From: Rhabditoides inermis
Lineage: Eukaryota > Nematoda > Chromadorea > Rhabditida > Rhabditidae
Length of the DNA stretch: 64,000 bases
NCBI GenBank assembly: GCA_963966185.1
Contig: CAWZYM010000035.1
Span: 1-64,000, forward strand
Direction: 5' to 3'
Shown here: piece after piece, positions 1 to 19,000 of the stretch
Position numbering within the stretch: position 1 is the first letter of the stretch
Layout: the number at the start of each line of letters is the position of its first letter
The notes under the pieces: generated by a model
What the model was told of the DNA's origin: nothing
Seen by the model: only the letters and a program-made list of their open reading frames with translations
The model's database searches: none
Program-made: the position numbers and the translations under genes

Positions 1-200
1 TTGCTGGTTGTCGTTCGGGGGAGACTGCTCTTCCTGCTTCTTCGCCTTCAGCGCAGCTTTCTTTGCGGCCTTGTTTCGTGCGTAACCAGTGTTCGCTTTC
101 ACGGACCGTGCACTGAACGTTTCATTGCAAAATACGTTTTTCAATAATATAGGACTTACCTTCTGCCCATAAAGCTTGATCCGGCCACCCGTCGAGGCAT
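1..200 (-). CDS. 5' end of a basic hypothetical protein (cut by window edge)
   Basis: An ATG at 200-198 (read on the minus strand) opens a 41-base exon (200-160) ending at a GTAAGT donor. The next exon starts after a TTCAG acceptor at 112 and stays open to the window edge in the compatible phase. The readable product begins MPRRVAGSSFMGRR and continues with a Lys/Ala-rich stretch (about residues 20-45, with AKKAALKAKKQEEQ). It looks like a small basic, possibly nuclear or ribosome-associated protein, but I do not recognise the family. It is head-to-head with the F-box gene, with 219 bp between the two ATGs. Only about 50 residues are visible, so the call rests on splice signals and open phase. 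Confidence 0.45.
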
Positions 201-419
201 GATTCTTTAATATTTGTGTTTATTATTGTTTATGCGTCATTAAAAAAATAAAGCAGTACCGATCCATAACACAAACACAATTTATAAACAAAACGTATTT
301 ATTTTTCCGCATTATTCATAATTACATCACAATTCTATTTTTAACGTGCAATTGTGCACCCTTTGCCATAGGCTCCGCCCCCGCTCCGCAGTGCCGTCGT
401 CCGACCGTCGTGCGGCGCA
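201..419. promoter_or_regulatory. Short bidirectional intergenic region
   Basis: This 219 bp AT-rich gap separates two divergent start codons (basic protein on minus, F-box gene on plus). Both promoters and 5' leaders must lie here. No clear TATA box or trans-splice acceptor is evident. Confidence 0.4.
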
Positions 420-2167
420 ATGTTATTTGAATTGCCGGAGCTAGTGTATCGTACGCTTTTCCTCCACCTCGGAGCAGGCGTGAGTCGATTCTCGATTTTT
501 TTAGTGTTGTCGATATTATAGTTACTAATTATACCTACATTTTGCAGGAGCGTTATGCTCTGAGTCAGGTGTCTCGTGCTGCAGCGGATATTGTGGATCA
601 GATGAAGAGCTGCGTGTACCAGGGAGGAGACGAAACCCTCTACATCAACCACATCACCACGCCTAATGAGGTTTGAATTTTGAATGTTCGATATTTCTCT
701 CATCGGTTTTTTCCAGATCTGTTTGGTGGACGTGGAGGTTCGGTTCGGGCACGTGAGCCGTTCGTTCCAGATGTACGATGGACTGGATGCACAGTGGGTC
801 CGCGAAAGCTACCCGCCCGAGATGGGTAGGTTTTTTTAATCTTGTGTTTTTTTTAAATCTCAATACATTATTTTCACAGATGCGTTCGTGGAGGCTCTGA
901 TTGATCGTTTCGGGCCGAACATCAACCACGTGGACTTCAAGGGGCGCGACGGCGCCTACAATACCCCTGATGGACGCTTCAAGGCTGTCAGTTCATAAAT
1001 ATACTGGTTGTAATTTAATATTATTTTTCTCAAATATATTTTTAGAAGTACGACTTCTTGCTGCCTTCGCTGCATACTCAGCTGGCGCGCCTGCGCAACC
1101 TCCGTTGCATTCACTTCTTCGCCACCAGGTTCCGGGACGACTTGACTGAGTGTCAGTTTTATTATTTGTTATTCTTACCATGTCCGATGTTGTTGTATAG
1201 TGTGTTATTGCAGACTCGGGGTGTCCTCAATTGGCCGACGGCATCTCTGTTGATATCTTTGACAACCTCCTTCCCCAGCACATTGTCGCCTACGCGGTAC
1301 GCCCATCCGCATGGTCTCTCTGAAAGTGCTGGTTGTAGCGTTGGATGTCAAAGGCGCTGCGTTCGATGAACGAGCTGTCGGCGCGGCTGATGACCATGTA
1401 CTTCGACGGGGTCGAGTGTCTGGCCGATGCACTCGATGAGACTGAACTCCACATACACAAGATCGTCCTCCACATTTGCACTCACACGAGGTATGGTGGG
1501 ATGAAGTGTGGGTGTATGGTAGCACTGTTGCAGTCTGGCGGCGCTTCCGAATATGGCCGAGCACTGCGACGAGCTGACTGTCTACTACTCCACCAGTCAG
1601 TTCAATGTTCAATCTTCCCAGCCTCGTGTTCGTATTACAGTCTCGGAGCTGACGGGCGAGTTGCAGCCCACGCAGTTGAGTGCGGAGGCGAGGGAGGAGA
1701 TGGCCGACTACCTTGACGACCTGCAGTACGTACACAACGTACGTTCTCCTTCTTCTTCCTTCTTAGCATGTGTGTTTCAGCTCACCGAGTTCTTCATCCT
1801 TCCGATCGACGTTCGCAAGAGGGTCGACTTCCAGTTCTGGCAGACCGCGTTCGAGGCTATGCTGCAGAGTGAGTCGTCTCTCGTCTTCCCAACCCTCCTT
1901 CCTCCTCTTGCAGACCCTACCATCAAGCTGCACGTGGCGTGTATGCCGTACGATGCGGCGAGGCAGGCGCGCGCCATCCAGCGCTTCTCCAGCCTCGTCA
2001 GCCACGAGAGGGTGAGCCTGGTGGAGGGGTTGATGTCGCACGAGGAGCTGATGGACATGGAGAGGGACGAGGAGGAGGAGGCGGAGACGCGCCGCTTGCA
2101 CGAGGAGACGAAGGCGCACCTGCAGAGGGGCCACCCACCCCTCCCCGACGACTGCTGCCTCATGTAG
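420..2167 (+). CDS. F-box protein with C-terminal CaaX prenylation box
   Basis: Ten exons join in phase: 420-479, 548-670, 717-825, 880-986, 1046-1151, 1214-1296, 1339-1490, 1534-1738, 1781-1868 and 1914-2167, giving about 428 residues. Residues 1-40 form an F-box: MLFELPELVYRTLFLHL, then ERYALSQVSRAAADIV. This is the Skp1-binding module of SCF ubiquitin ligases. The rest has leucine-rich character (for example HTQLARLRNLRCIHFF) but no repeat I can define confidently. An acidic Glu-rich helix lies near residues 380-410. The protein ends DDCCLM, so its last four residues (CCLM) fit a CaaX motif. The family role would be substrate recruitment to Cullin-1; the tail predicts lipid anchoring to a membrane. 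AATAAA follows at 2280. The substrate is unknown. Confidence 0.8.
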
Positions 2168-2279
2168 ACCGACCACCAAGAATCTTGTAGCTTTCAAAGC
2201 ACTCTTCACATCTTGTTTACGTTACTTACCTGTTTACAGCTTGTCTACGCTACGATTGTTGAATTGTTGTTACTGTTGA

Positions 2280-2285
2280 AATAAA
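2280..2285 (+). terminator. Poly(A) signal of the F-box gene
   Basis: Canonical AATAAA, 113 bases after the F-box stop codon, in AT-rich sequence. Confidence 0.7.
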
Positions 2286-2551
2286 TTTTTTGTGAGCAGA
2301 TAGTTCGATCAAATGTTTGCAAAAATCACGATAAGTTTTTTTTTCCACCGGAAAAGTCGAGCTCATTTCGAACCTAATATATTTAGTAAGTCAAGATGAG
2401 AACGGTGAGAACATGGTTTCAAAAATATTTTACGCTCAACTTTTTGATTTCACTTTCACATTCGGAGAAAAAAAAACTACAAAAAAAACAGATGAAGAGT
2501 CTTCTATGTCTCGGTAAAAGAATAGCTAACAGTCAATAATTGACAGAACAT

Positions 2552-2557
2552 TTTATT
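2552..2557 (-). terminator. Poly(A) signal of the RSK gene
   Basis: TTTATT on plus reads AATAAA on minus, about 340 bases past the RSK stop at 2895. Confidence 0.6.
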
Positions 2558-2894
2558 ACCATAGACATTATGAAATATACATCGATATGTAAAACTATTC
2601 TTATTATTATATGAATCAGTGATTGGCGCGCGGCCAAGTGAAAGAATGCGGGGGCGGAGCCACAATGGGCGGGGCCTGTGGTCTATGCCGATCACTCGGC
2701 GCACACGTATACTCTGGGAATTTGCAAAGAAATCACAAAATCTGCAAGATTTGAATAGATTCGGGCTAGAAAATACAAAAAAAGAGAGATACAAAAAACA
2801 CTCGAGAGGCAATATATACATTTAAAACTTTAGGGAGAGAGCTGGTGGGAGGCAAGGCGCGGAGGCAGAGTGGGCGGAGCCACGGTGGGCGTGG

Positions 2895-10374
<7,480 letters not shown>

Positions 10375-13209
10375 GCCACGGAGAGCGTAGCGAGACGGAG
10401 AGAACAAGGCAAGTGCGCACTAGACTGCGCACGTTAGTATATGGTAGGCTCCCATTCTAGAGGCCAGAGTGCAGACGGCACGAGCTGGTAGGTAGATCGG
10501 TCATAGACGCAGGAGCATGGGAGCATGAGTGATCTACCCGCAAAGGGTCAGCATCAAGTCATTTTGTGTGCGCGGCGAGACACTAGTCATAGAAAGTGAG
10601 CGTGCACTTCTATATCTCCTTCTGACACCCTCTCCTCACATAATGATAATAAATTAAATTCAACAATACAAAATGACCACCCACGTTGTTGTCGGTTTCG
10701 CTGGCTCGGTTGGATGGGGGCGGAAGGGGGGTGTTGGCCCGGAAGGGGTCTTCTCCCAGTGGCGCGAGCGGCATAACTCACACCTACACAGTCAATGAGA
10801 AAGGAACGCGCCGTGCACACCTCACCTGTGTGCCTAGATTGATAGACCTGGAAGACGAGAGTGCTGCTGGAAGCAGACAGGTGTCGAGCACTCGTCTGTA
10901 ACGCCACACAATCTCATCTTCCCTACTCGGGCACGTCACTGCGAAACGATCAAACGACACACTCGACGCATATTTATGAACTCGGAACGGGAAGCTTGAA
11001 ATGGCAGAGATGAGGAAATGGAGATGATGCGAGATGACTTATGAATGAATAATTGAAGAGGGAGAGGAGGGAAGCCAATGCTGTCAGACACTGAGATACG
11101 CAAATGAGAGAACAAGGAGGACATATCAGGGAGATGAAGGAGGGGAGTTGCAAAGTGGCGAAAGCGAGGTGAGTGTGACAATGGGAAAGCGTCACCTCGC
11201 ACGTTGGGAGAGGGAAAGAAGACGGGAGAACCAGCCGCCTACTCCACCCATCCACAATAGAGCAAGACTCATTGAACACATACATAAGTCATCCTGTTCT
11301 CGAAATGAAAGCGCAACTGGCGAGGCGAGGCGAGCATGCGTCACACATCACCCACGCAAATACATATATTTCCGTCTATTAATCCAAATCGTGACGCCAC
11401 ACTTTTCCTTACTACGTCTTTCTGAATTATTATTTTCGACTCTAAGCACTTCTCATCATATTCTAATGATAATAGAAGTATGATTGACAACTTCAAATTC
11501 AATTTTTTTTTAAATATAAACACCTAAAAACTTCATTCCCGCACTGCGGGGTGGCGTCACGATTTGGATTTTTAGTCGCCAGTAATACATATTAACACAA
11601 ACAAGGAACAAACTAAGAGCCCATATAGAAAACACACAAATTAGCATGATTCAGCATTGTGAATTGAATAAAACGATTAGGATTGAAATTCCGATAAAAT
11701 ACGGATTCGCGAAAGTAGTGAATAGGAGGCTACGTACATTCAAAAGATGCCACATCGTCTAAAAGGTATAGGGCGGGTGGCGAGAGAGCAGCCGGAAAAG
11801 AGGGACCAGGGACAGTGAGCGAGGGAGAGGGAGTGATAGAGTGTTCGAGAAGAGGAGGAGCAGACAGACAGGGAGACCACCTCTCGCAAGCACTCTCCTA
11901 TCGATCCCTGCTTCTCCCGCTATACGCACCCCCGCACATCGATGGTGAAATGCCATATAAGGCAGGATCTCAGTCTATCCGTCTCTGCTCTCTCCCTTTC
12001 TCATATTCCCTCGATGATACAAACTTGTCAGAATCCCTTCTCCATCATCCCTCAACAATCCTCTATGCCGAGCCGACACAAGTCAATCATCTCGCATTCC
12101 GATTCCCACGTAACAATCGCGAAGACGAACACCGAAAATTACCACTAAAGGTATTTCTGTTCTAGTGTTCTATAGTGTGCAAATACTTTTTTCACATAGT
12201 CGGAAACTGATATGGAAATTGGATGGTCTTTTCGAGTAGATGAAGTTTTTTCTTCGAAACGGCACTGAACAACAAAATATATATATATATATATATATAG
12301 AAAAAGATCGAATAAATAGCACAGCCAGCAAAATAAAGAACAGTATTGATTTGTTTCGTTCTGTATAATTATACGGGGAACACATAAAATGTGCTAGGCT
12401 TAGGCGAAACAAAGAAATATGATCCGGGAAAAACACCGATATATTGGAGACAGCCAGAGGCTTGTGCGATAGGAAGAGGGAAGACGAAGAGAGGCAAAGC
12501 AACTGCATGTGTTTCACATAAGACAAGAAATGAATCATTGTTTCGTTGTTATTTGGCTATATGAAGAGGGGTGGGATAATAACATGTATGGAGTGTTCTA
12601 CATATAAGACCCTCTCGTTACACGTAATAAACATGAATTGAAATAGAGGGACCGACATGCCTGACGAAACAGTGAGTCATCGCAAGAATACATGATTGAA
12701 TAGAAGCAATGTTGTATACTGGCTCCATACTTCCCACTCAACAAATGAAAATTAAATAATCGCGCAGAAGGGACATGAATTCATTTTCATTTCATTAAAG
12801 CAGTGCACATAAGGGAGCCTGTGGGATGCGCCAATGATATTATACATGCAACATCCACAACCAGCACATGCAAGATACGACACAAGATATAAGATGTGAG
12901 AAGGGAGGCGGGATGATTACTCGTTACGTATGTTGCTGAATGACAAATATGATAAGACAATTTCGCTCAGGTAGATTCAAACATACGGGGGAAACAGCCA
13001 CTAGCCACATTCCCTCTGCCGAACAGGAAATTGCACGAAAATAGTCAATTAATCAGGAGAGTGTGGGGAGAGTGAAGGAGAGAAGTGGAACCAGGCCACA
13101 CAGAGAGAGGAGAGAGGAGAAGAGTACCATCCTACGAAGGGCTAATCGAGTGGAGCAAATGCCATACCATCACTATGTAATTAATAGTGGAACAAGTGAG
13201 GCAAACTGA
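10375..13209. other. Intergenic region between RSK and collagen
   Basis: No gene recognised. It contains GA-rich stretches, a small AT run at 12276-12299 and a 20 bp perfect inverted repeat pair (11381-11400 and 11551-11570). RSK promoter and leader sequence must lie at its left end. Confidence 0.5.
11381..11570. repeat. Inverted-repeat unit of 190 bp (MITE-like)
   Basis: AATCCAAATCGTGACGCCAC at 11381-11400 is repeated as its exact reverse complement at 11551-11570. The spacer is AT-rich with a TTTTTTTT run. Sequence outside the arms is only weakly similar (TACATAT-like), so the true ends are unclear. Confidence 0.55.
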
Positions 13210-13217
13210 TATAAAAG
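13210..13217 (+). promoter_or_regulatory. TATA box of the collagen gene
   Basis: TATAAAAG, 54 bases upstream of the proposed collagen ATG at 13264. The spacing suits a short 5' leader. Confidence 0.65.
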
Positions 13218-13263
13218 AACACGGGAGAAGGAGTGAGCAAACGACTGCGGGAAGCGGAACGCA

Positions 13264-13573
13264 ATGGTAAGCCGTCTCTCCACATCCCTTTCCCTCATAC
13301 TGCCATCCAAAAGAGCACTTGGCACGCACCTATTCAAATAGCGCACGACTCACATTCAGTCATAAGCGAGAGTAGAATCGCCCTTTCTAACTCTACCCTC
13401 TCTGTCATTAGCACCTCTCACCTCAACCGGATGAAAAAGTGCAACTCCCATTACATATCTTGATGCATGGTTGAAATTGCTGACTGGCTTTCGCGTCTCG
13501 CAAAGCGCCTTTATAAATGAAATTAGGATGCAGTGTAGCCTAGCCGAGACTGCAGCAAAGCACTGGATCCGAT

Positions 13574-13619
<46 letters not shown>

Positions 13620-15646
13620 AGAGAAGAGGGAGAGAGAGAGAGAGAAATAGTAAGAGACGAGACCACTCCATCCTCTCTCGCTACAACACGGCCATATACA
13701 GGCATATATGTATGCATCTCTCAGCGTGACGTCATAGTATTTATACGGGCAACCCCCTCTTATCCACCCACATTCTCCCAAATGACAGGGTGAATAGGAG
13801 TCAGAATTCACTGAACCCATAACCTAACAATCTCGATCTCTAATTCTTTGAGGGTGTGTTACGAGTGCAGCTCTCTTTGGCCTGCGTCTCTGCCGCTCTA
13901 CTCGTCTGCTCTCTGCACATGCTCTACATAGTGGACGAGATCCACTCGTTACAGAACGCCGTGGGTCGAGACATGGCCGAATTTAAGGTATCCCCCTTTC
14001 TGCTTCTCCCTTCAACTGTCTGTCCAGATCATCAGTGACGATGCGTGGCGGACGATGGTGCGCGCCAACCCATCACATCTCCGATTCCCCCGACAGGCAT
14101 ATGCCAAGACTCCCTATGCCACAGCGGCCCCCGCATACGCACAGGCACTTCACAGACCTGCACCCGTCACACAACCACCACAGAGTGAGCACGAGAACCA
14201 AACAGTTGTGATGTGTGATATTTGAGAGTGCAACTGCGTCGGACCACCGGGACTACCGGGACACGACGGACCGCCCGGACGTGAGTGGACAGCCCATATA
14301 AACGTATACGATAAATTCCAGTGGATGCGCCGCCTGGAGTTCCGGGCAAGGATGGTTCGGCTCAATCTGGATATGCCACACCAAAAGAGTGTATCAAGTG
14401 CCCGATGGGAAAATCTGGTGCACCGGGAGAGAACGGACCCCCAGGGGCGCCTGGTCCTGACGGAGAGGCCGGATCTGCTGGAGAAGCTGGAAAGGACGGG
14501 CAGCCGGGAGAAGCCGGGTCACAGGGAGACGCCGGGGAGACGGGGGCCGGAGGAGAACAAGGACCGCCCGGGGAAAAGGGAGACGACGCCACAAAAGCAG
14601 TCTCGAAGGAAGGGCCGGCAGGTGAGCCCGGACCGCCCGGGCCACCCGGTTCGCCCGGACCTCCTGGAGAAGAACCCGCATACGCCGAGCCCCAGCCAGG
14701 ACCGCCCGGACCGCCCGGAGAAGCAGGCAAGGACGGAGAAGCGGGTACGCCCGGGAAGGACGGGGAGCCGGGAGGGGGTCCGCCGGGAGACGACGCTGGA
14801 TACTGCCCTTGTCCAGAGAGGGCTGCATACCCGGGAGCGGTGGAAACGACTAGCGCTGCATACAGCACAGCGCCGCCCGAATACACCACACCTCCCACCT
14901 ACCCTACAACTCCATCCACATATCCCACCTCTCCACCCACTTATCCTACCACACCACAATACGTCCAGCCCACGACGGAGGAATACAGTACTTCTCCACC
15001 GCGAACTACCGAAGGTTACAGTACTCCTCCGCTCACCGATGCTTACAGTACACCACCGACGACAGCAGCCGCATACAGTACAGCGCCTCCAGAATACCCC
15101 ACAACGACGGAGGGATACCGGACGCCGCCGACAGAACAGGCCATCGTGTCCGCTCCTCTACGGGTCGCTCCGCCACAATACAGTGTACAGAAGGAGGAAC
15201 AGGTGAGTTCGAGTGGGGAAGGGGGTGGATATGGAGTGGTTGAGGTGTCTGGCAACTACCCGGCGGCGCGCCCCGCTGTCAACTCGGACACTGTGCGATC
15301 GAGGAAACTGAGAAAGAAGAAGCAGAACAACGGAAGAGTGAGAAGGTGAGGAAGCAGTCTAATGAAGGAGGAAACAATGAGAGGAGAGAGATATTTTTTC
15401 AGGCCGAATGAGAATTCTAGCGTGCAGGAGCAAATGGAGTGGAGGGCGAAGGAGCAGCATATGAAGAAGAGGAGGAGGAGGATGAAGTCTCGGAGGGGGA
15501 GGAAGATGCGCAGGTTGAGGAAGAGGGCCAGGAAGCAGACGGAGGAGGCGGGGCAGAGGGACGAGGAGAACAAGGAGGGAGACGAGTCTCGGACGTCCAC
15601 CATACAGGCAGCAACGACCACACCCAGGGAGACCCTCCCACGGTGA
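13264..15646 (+). CDS. Nematode cuticle collagen with Pro/Thr/Tyr-rich domain and basic tail
   Basis: Six phased exons: 13264-13266 (only the ATG), 13853-13987, 14028-14184, 14227-14280, 14322-15345 and 15403-15646, about 538 residues. Residues 2-45 are a cuticle-collagen N domain with one membrane/signal-anchor helix ([21 protein letters not shown]). Short Gly-X-Y runs are flanked by Cys pairs (CNC, CIKC, CPC). The main triple-helical region is about 14400-14800, with GPPGAPG and [11 protein letters not shown] triplets. It is followed by a long noncollagenous domain repeating YSTPP, YPTTP and TEEYS units, then many Arg/Lys residues. If the last intron is not removed, translation stops at 15349 after RVRR instead. 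Role: secreted exoskeleton collagen. AATAAA is at 15679. Exon 1 rests on the TATA box, ATG-GTAAGC donor and phase. Confidence 0.87.
13574..13647. repeat. GA microsatellite in collagen intron 1
   Basis: Nearly uninterrupted GA with GGGAGA breaks, inside the proposed first collagen intron. Confidence 0.9.
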
Positions 15647-15678
15647 ATGTATCGAGAGCATCGATCGAACGCGCCACG

Positions 15679-15684
15679 AATAAA
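15679..15684 (+). terminator. Poly(A) signal of the collagen gene
   Basis: AATAAA, 33 bases after the distal stop codon at 15644-15646; this placement favours the spliced, longer product. Confidence 0.65.
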
Positions 15685-16026
15685 CCATACCAACAACCAA
15701 CGATCAATCGAAACAATTTACACGCAACATATTCTCAATATAGCAATCTCTCACATAAATATTATACAATGGGGGATAGAGCTCTGACAGGAGCAAGAGT
15801 TGGACGCGTGTGTGGGGGCATACCGGTGTCTCACAAGGGGCTGCGCTCTCAATGTGAGAGAAGAGAGAAGATTATGCTAGACTAGCCAACGCCAACACAC
15901 ACAAATATGTATAGGAAGAGATAGAAAGTCTTGTGGGCTCTAGCAATACACAATACTGATCAGCTAACAAGCAATAGTACCTAAATAGAAACGTATCAAC
16001 AATGAAAAGGTGCACGTGTTCGACTG

Positions 16027-19000
16027 CTAGACCTTGGATTCGTCGATTTGCCGAGGTTCGGGGGAGGGACGGGGCTGCGAAGACTCGGTCTCGTTCACAA
16101 CACGGAACTGTAGACACTCCTGAAAGAGGAGGTGAGCACATGTGAGAAGACGGGGGGCGTACCTTGCTGCTGGTGCAGCTGTTGAGTGCGCGGTGGTCTC
16201 TCTCGTCGTCGTCCTCACTCTGCATGTCTGTCAGCTCCCCCTCCGTCGCAGGCTGACCGCGCAGACCGCCAGCGATCTCCTGAAAGAGGGCAAAGGATAC
16301 AACTACTCGCTACTCCATTACCTCTTCGTACTCCCTGTAGAGTGAGATGTGTCTCTGCACGAAGCTGGGCTTGGCCCTTCGCAGGCCTCGCGGCTCTCCC
16401 TCCTCCTCCTCCTCTTCCTCCGCAGTTTCACTCACCTCCAAACCAGCCATCAACACATCCTTCCACATTATAGTCACTCACAAAATGATTAAAGGACAAA
16501 AATAATGCACACGAATTCAGAAAAAAAGGTGTGGTTGTACACGCGTATACCCAGTATCCAAGTGTCATATCGGCTACACTTCGCAGCAAGGAGCTCACAC
16601 ACTCCTGTCATCACATTCATCCGATACTCTCCCTCTCCACCCACCTGCTTCCTCTCCTTGCCCTTTGCCTCCTGACTGCTCTCCTTCCGCCGTCGCATCG
16701 ACCCGCCTAGGTTGGCTCCGCCCCCTCCCACACTCGCCGGCATGCCTCCCGTCGAAGAAGCACCGTCAGAGTCATCCTGGAATGAAGAGAGTGGAGACAC
16801 GAAGGAGTGATCGACAGCCACACCGGGTAGTCATTTGTTTCGAAATGTGAATAAGCAGGGGGTGTAGGGAGGACAGGGAGAAAGGGGGGGGGGCTGCGCA
16901 CTCTCAACAGAACCAAGCGACGCGAACCAGTGTTGGCCTAGAGGGAGGCGTGGACAGAGGGGGCGTGGCCTTGCCTTCCTCTACCTCTTCCTCCTCCAAT
17001 TCCTCGACCATGTCGGTGCAGTCAACACAGCACGGACTACACATGTCATCCACAGACTAGAGAAATGAAAGTTGACGTGACGACAAGACCACCCACGAAG
17101 CCCCGTGCGTACCTCGTCTCTGTGTCTCCTGTCCATCGCGTGGATGGCGATCGAATCCGTGATCGAAGTGTACTCGTCGTGTCGTTGGCGACGAGGATGG
17201 CAACTGAACACACACACATATCATCTAAGCTGTCTAGAGAGAACTGACCTCCTCTGTCTAGCGGAAGACTGGGATTGGTATTGACAGGGATCGAGGGAGA
17301 GGAGGGATCCAAATCGGACAGCATCCTGCGCGTACGAGAGAGCACTCGCCGCCTCCTCCACACCTGAAGTATACAGATACACACATCCCTCCCCCTCCCC
17401 TCCTCTCTCACTCACCCGACACGGTGGCAGTGCGGAAGCGATGTCGAAGGCCGGGCTGCACACTCGGCTGAGTGGAAGAACTGTCGACTGACAGGGTCGA
17501 CGCGGCGGGGGCCGGGGTGAACTGAAGAGAGAGAGAGAGAGAGTGAGAAGGGAAGACTGGGAGGGGAGGGGGTGACTAACCGGTGGTGGCATGTCGACTG
17601 GCTGTGGACTGGCGCTGCCGGCCGCTCCCCCACCAGCCGACTCCCTCTGCGCTCCTCCTCCTCCTCCTCCTCCCCCTCTCGTCACATGGGCCATCAGCAG
17701 GGGCAGGGCTGTGCTCAGCTGGCGAACGCACTCCAGCACCTCCCTCTGCAATCACCCCTTCCTCTCCTCTCCTCTCCTCTCCCTCCCCTTCTCCCACCTG
17801 GTTGCTCTCGATCGTCTCCAGCCGGTTCTCGATCTCTCGCACGTTCTCCTTCATCAGGGTCTCCTTGGTGGTCAGGTCGTTGATTCGCGCCAGAATCTGC
17901 TCCGACCTGCAACCGCCCCATGCATCCCCCTCTCTTCCCCTCTCTTCCCCTCTCTTCCCCTCTCTCTCTCCCTCTCCCTCCCACCTCTCCGCAGTCCGGC
18001 TGATCCTCTCCTCGCTGCTCGTGTTCCTCTTCGTCTCCTTCTCCCTCCACAGGTCTTCCATACAGTCTTCCTCGAAATCGTGCAGCTTCTCCACCTGCTC
18101 CGGAGACAGGAACAACTCTGCAACAATCACACTTCACTCACACCGTGTCCCCGATTTCGCAATAGTGGGCGAGTGAAACAGATTGGTATGGTATCCTGCC
18201 ACAGGCACACTCCCCTTGCTTCCCTCGACGCAGCTGGATCGTAAACGGGAGCGAGTGTACTGTGGGCGCGCCACCCGCCTTCACAACACTCCCTTCCCCT
18301 CGCCTCTTCCACAACACGCCATGAGTGCTCCCACCGCTACCGAAGTCAACAAAGCGCCGAGTGTTGAGGTGAGAGGCGATTATGGGTGATGGGATGTGAT
18401 GACATCTGGTGTGCAGCCTGTGACGTCGGACGAAGTGGTCGACCTGGACGACTACTACGTGGTGGCTGGGGCCGAGGAGACCGACAAGGTAACAGGCAGG
18501 AACCACAGCGGACTGATCCAGTCATTGCAGGACATGACCGAGGAGAGTGAGGAGGACGAGGATCTGGAGGTGATCGAGGTGTCCGAGGTGCGCGGAGCGA
18601 AGAAAGCGAAGAAGCGGCAGAGTCCCGATGCGCACCTCGACGATATCGACAGCGACCAGTCGTCATACCACTCTGCCAAATAGACACCACAGTATCAATA
18701 AAAGTTTCCAGGTTACAGTACGACTCATATTTGAAAATCGAAATGCAGTGTATATATTGCAAGGCGTCCATGACTTTCTTACCTCCATGATTTTCAACAT
18801 CACATTTGTCCCTTGTTAGAACGACTCATAACCGTGAAACAACAAAAATACGGTGACATCACGTGCCACAAGGCACGCACTTTTGTGTCCTAGGACACAA
18901 CATTGGCCACGCCCCCTTTCGCGGAGTGCCCAATGCGCGACAATCTCATCAATCAGTGACTGGTCATCTCGAGATGCCAGCCGGTGACTCTCCCATGACT

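Noticed and set aside
14362..14959. Antisense open frames opposite the collagen
   Set aside because: They mirror Gly/Pro-rich codons of the collagen; the plus strand has a clear Gly-X-Y pattern and splice structure.
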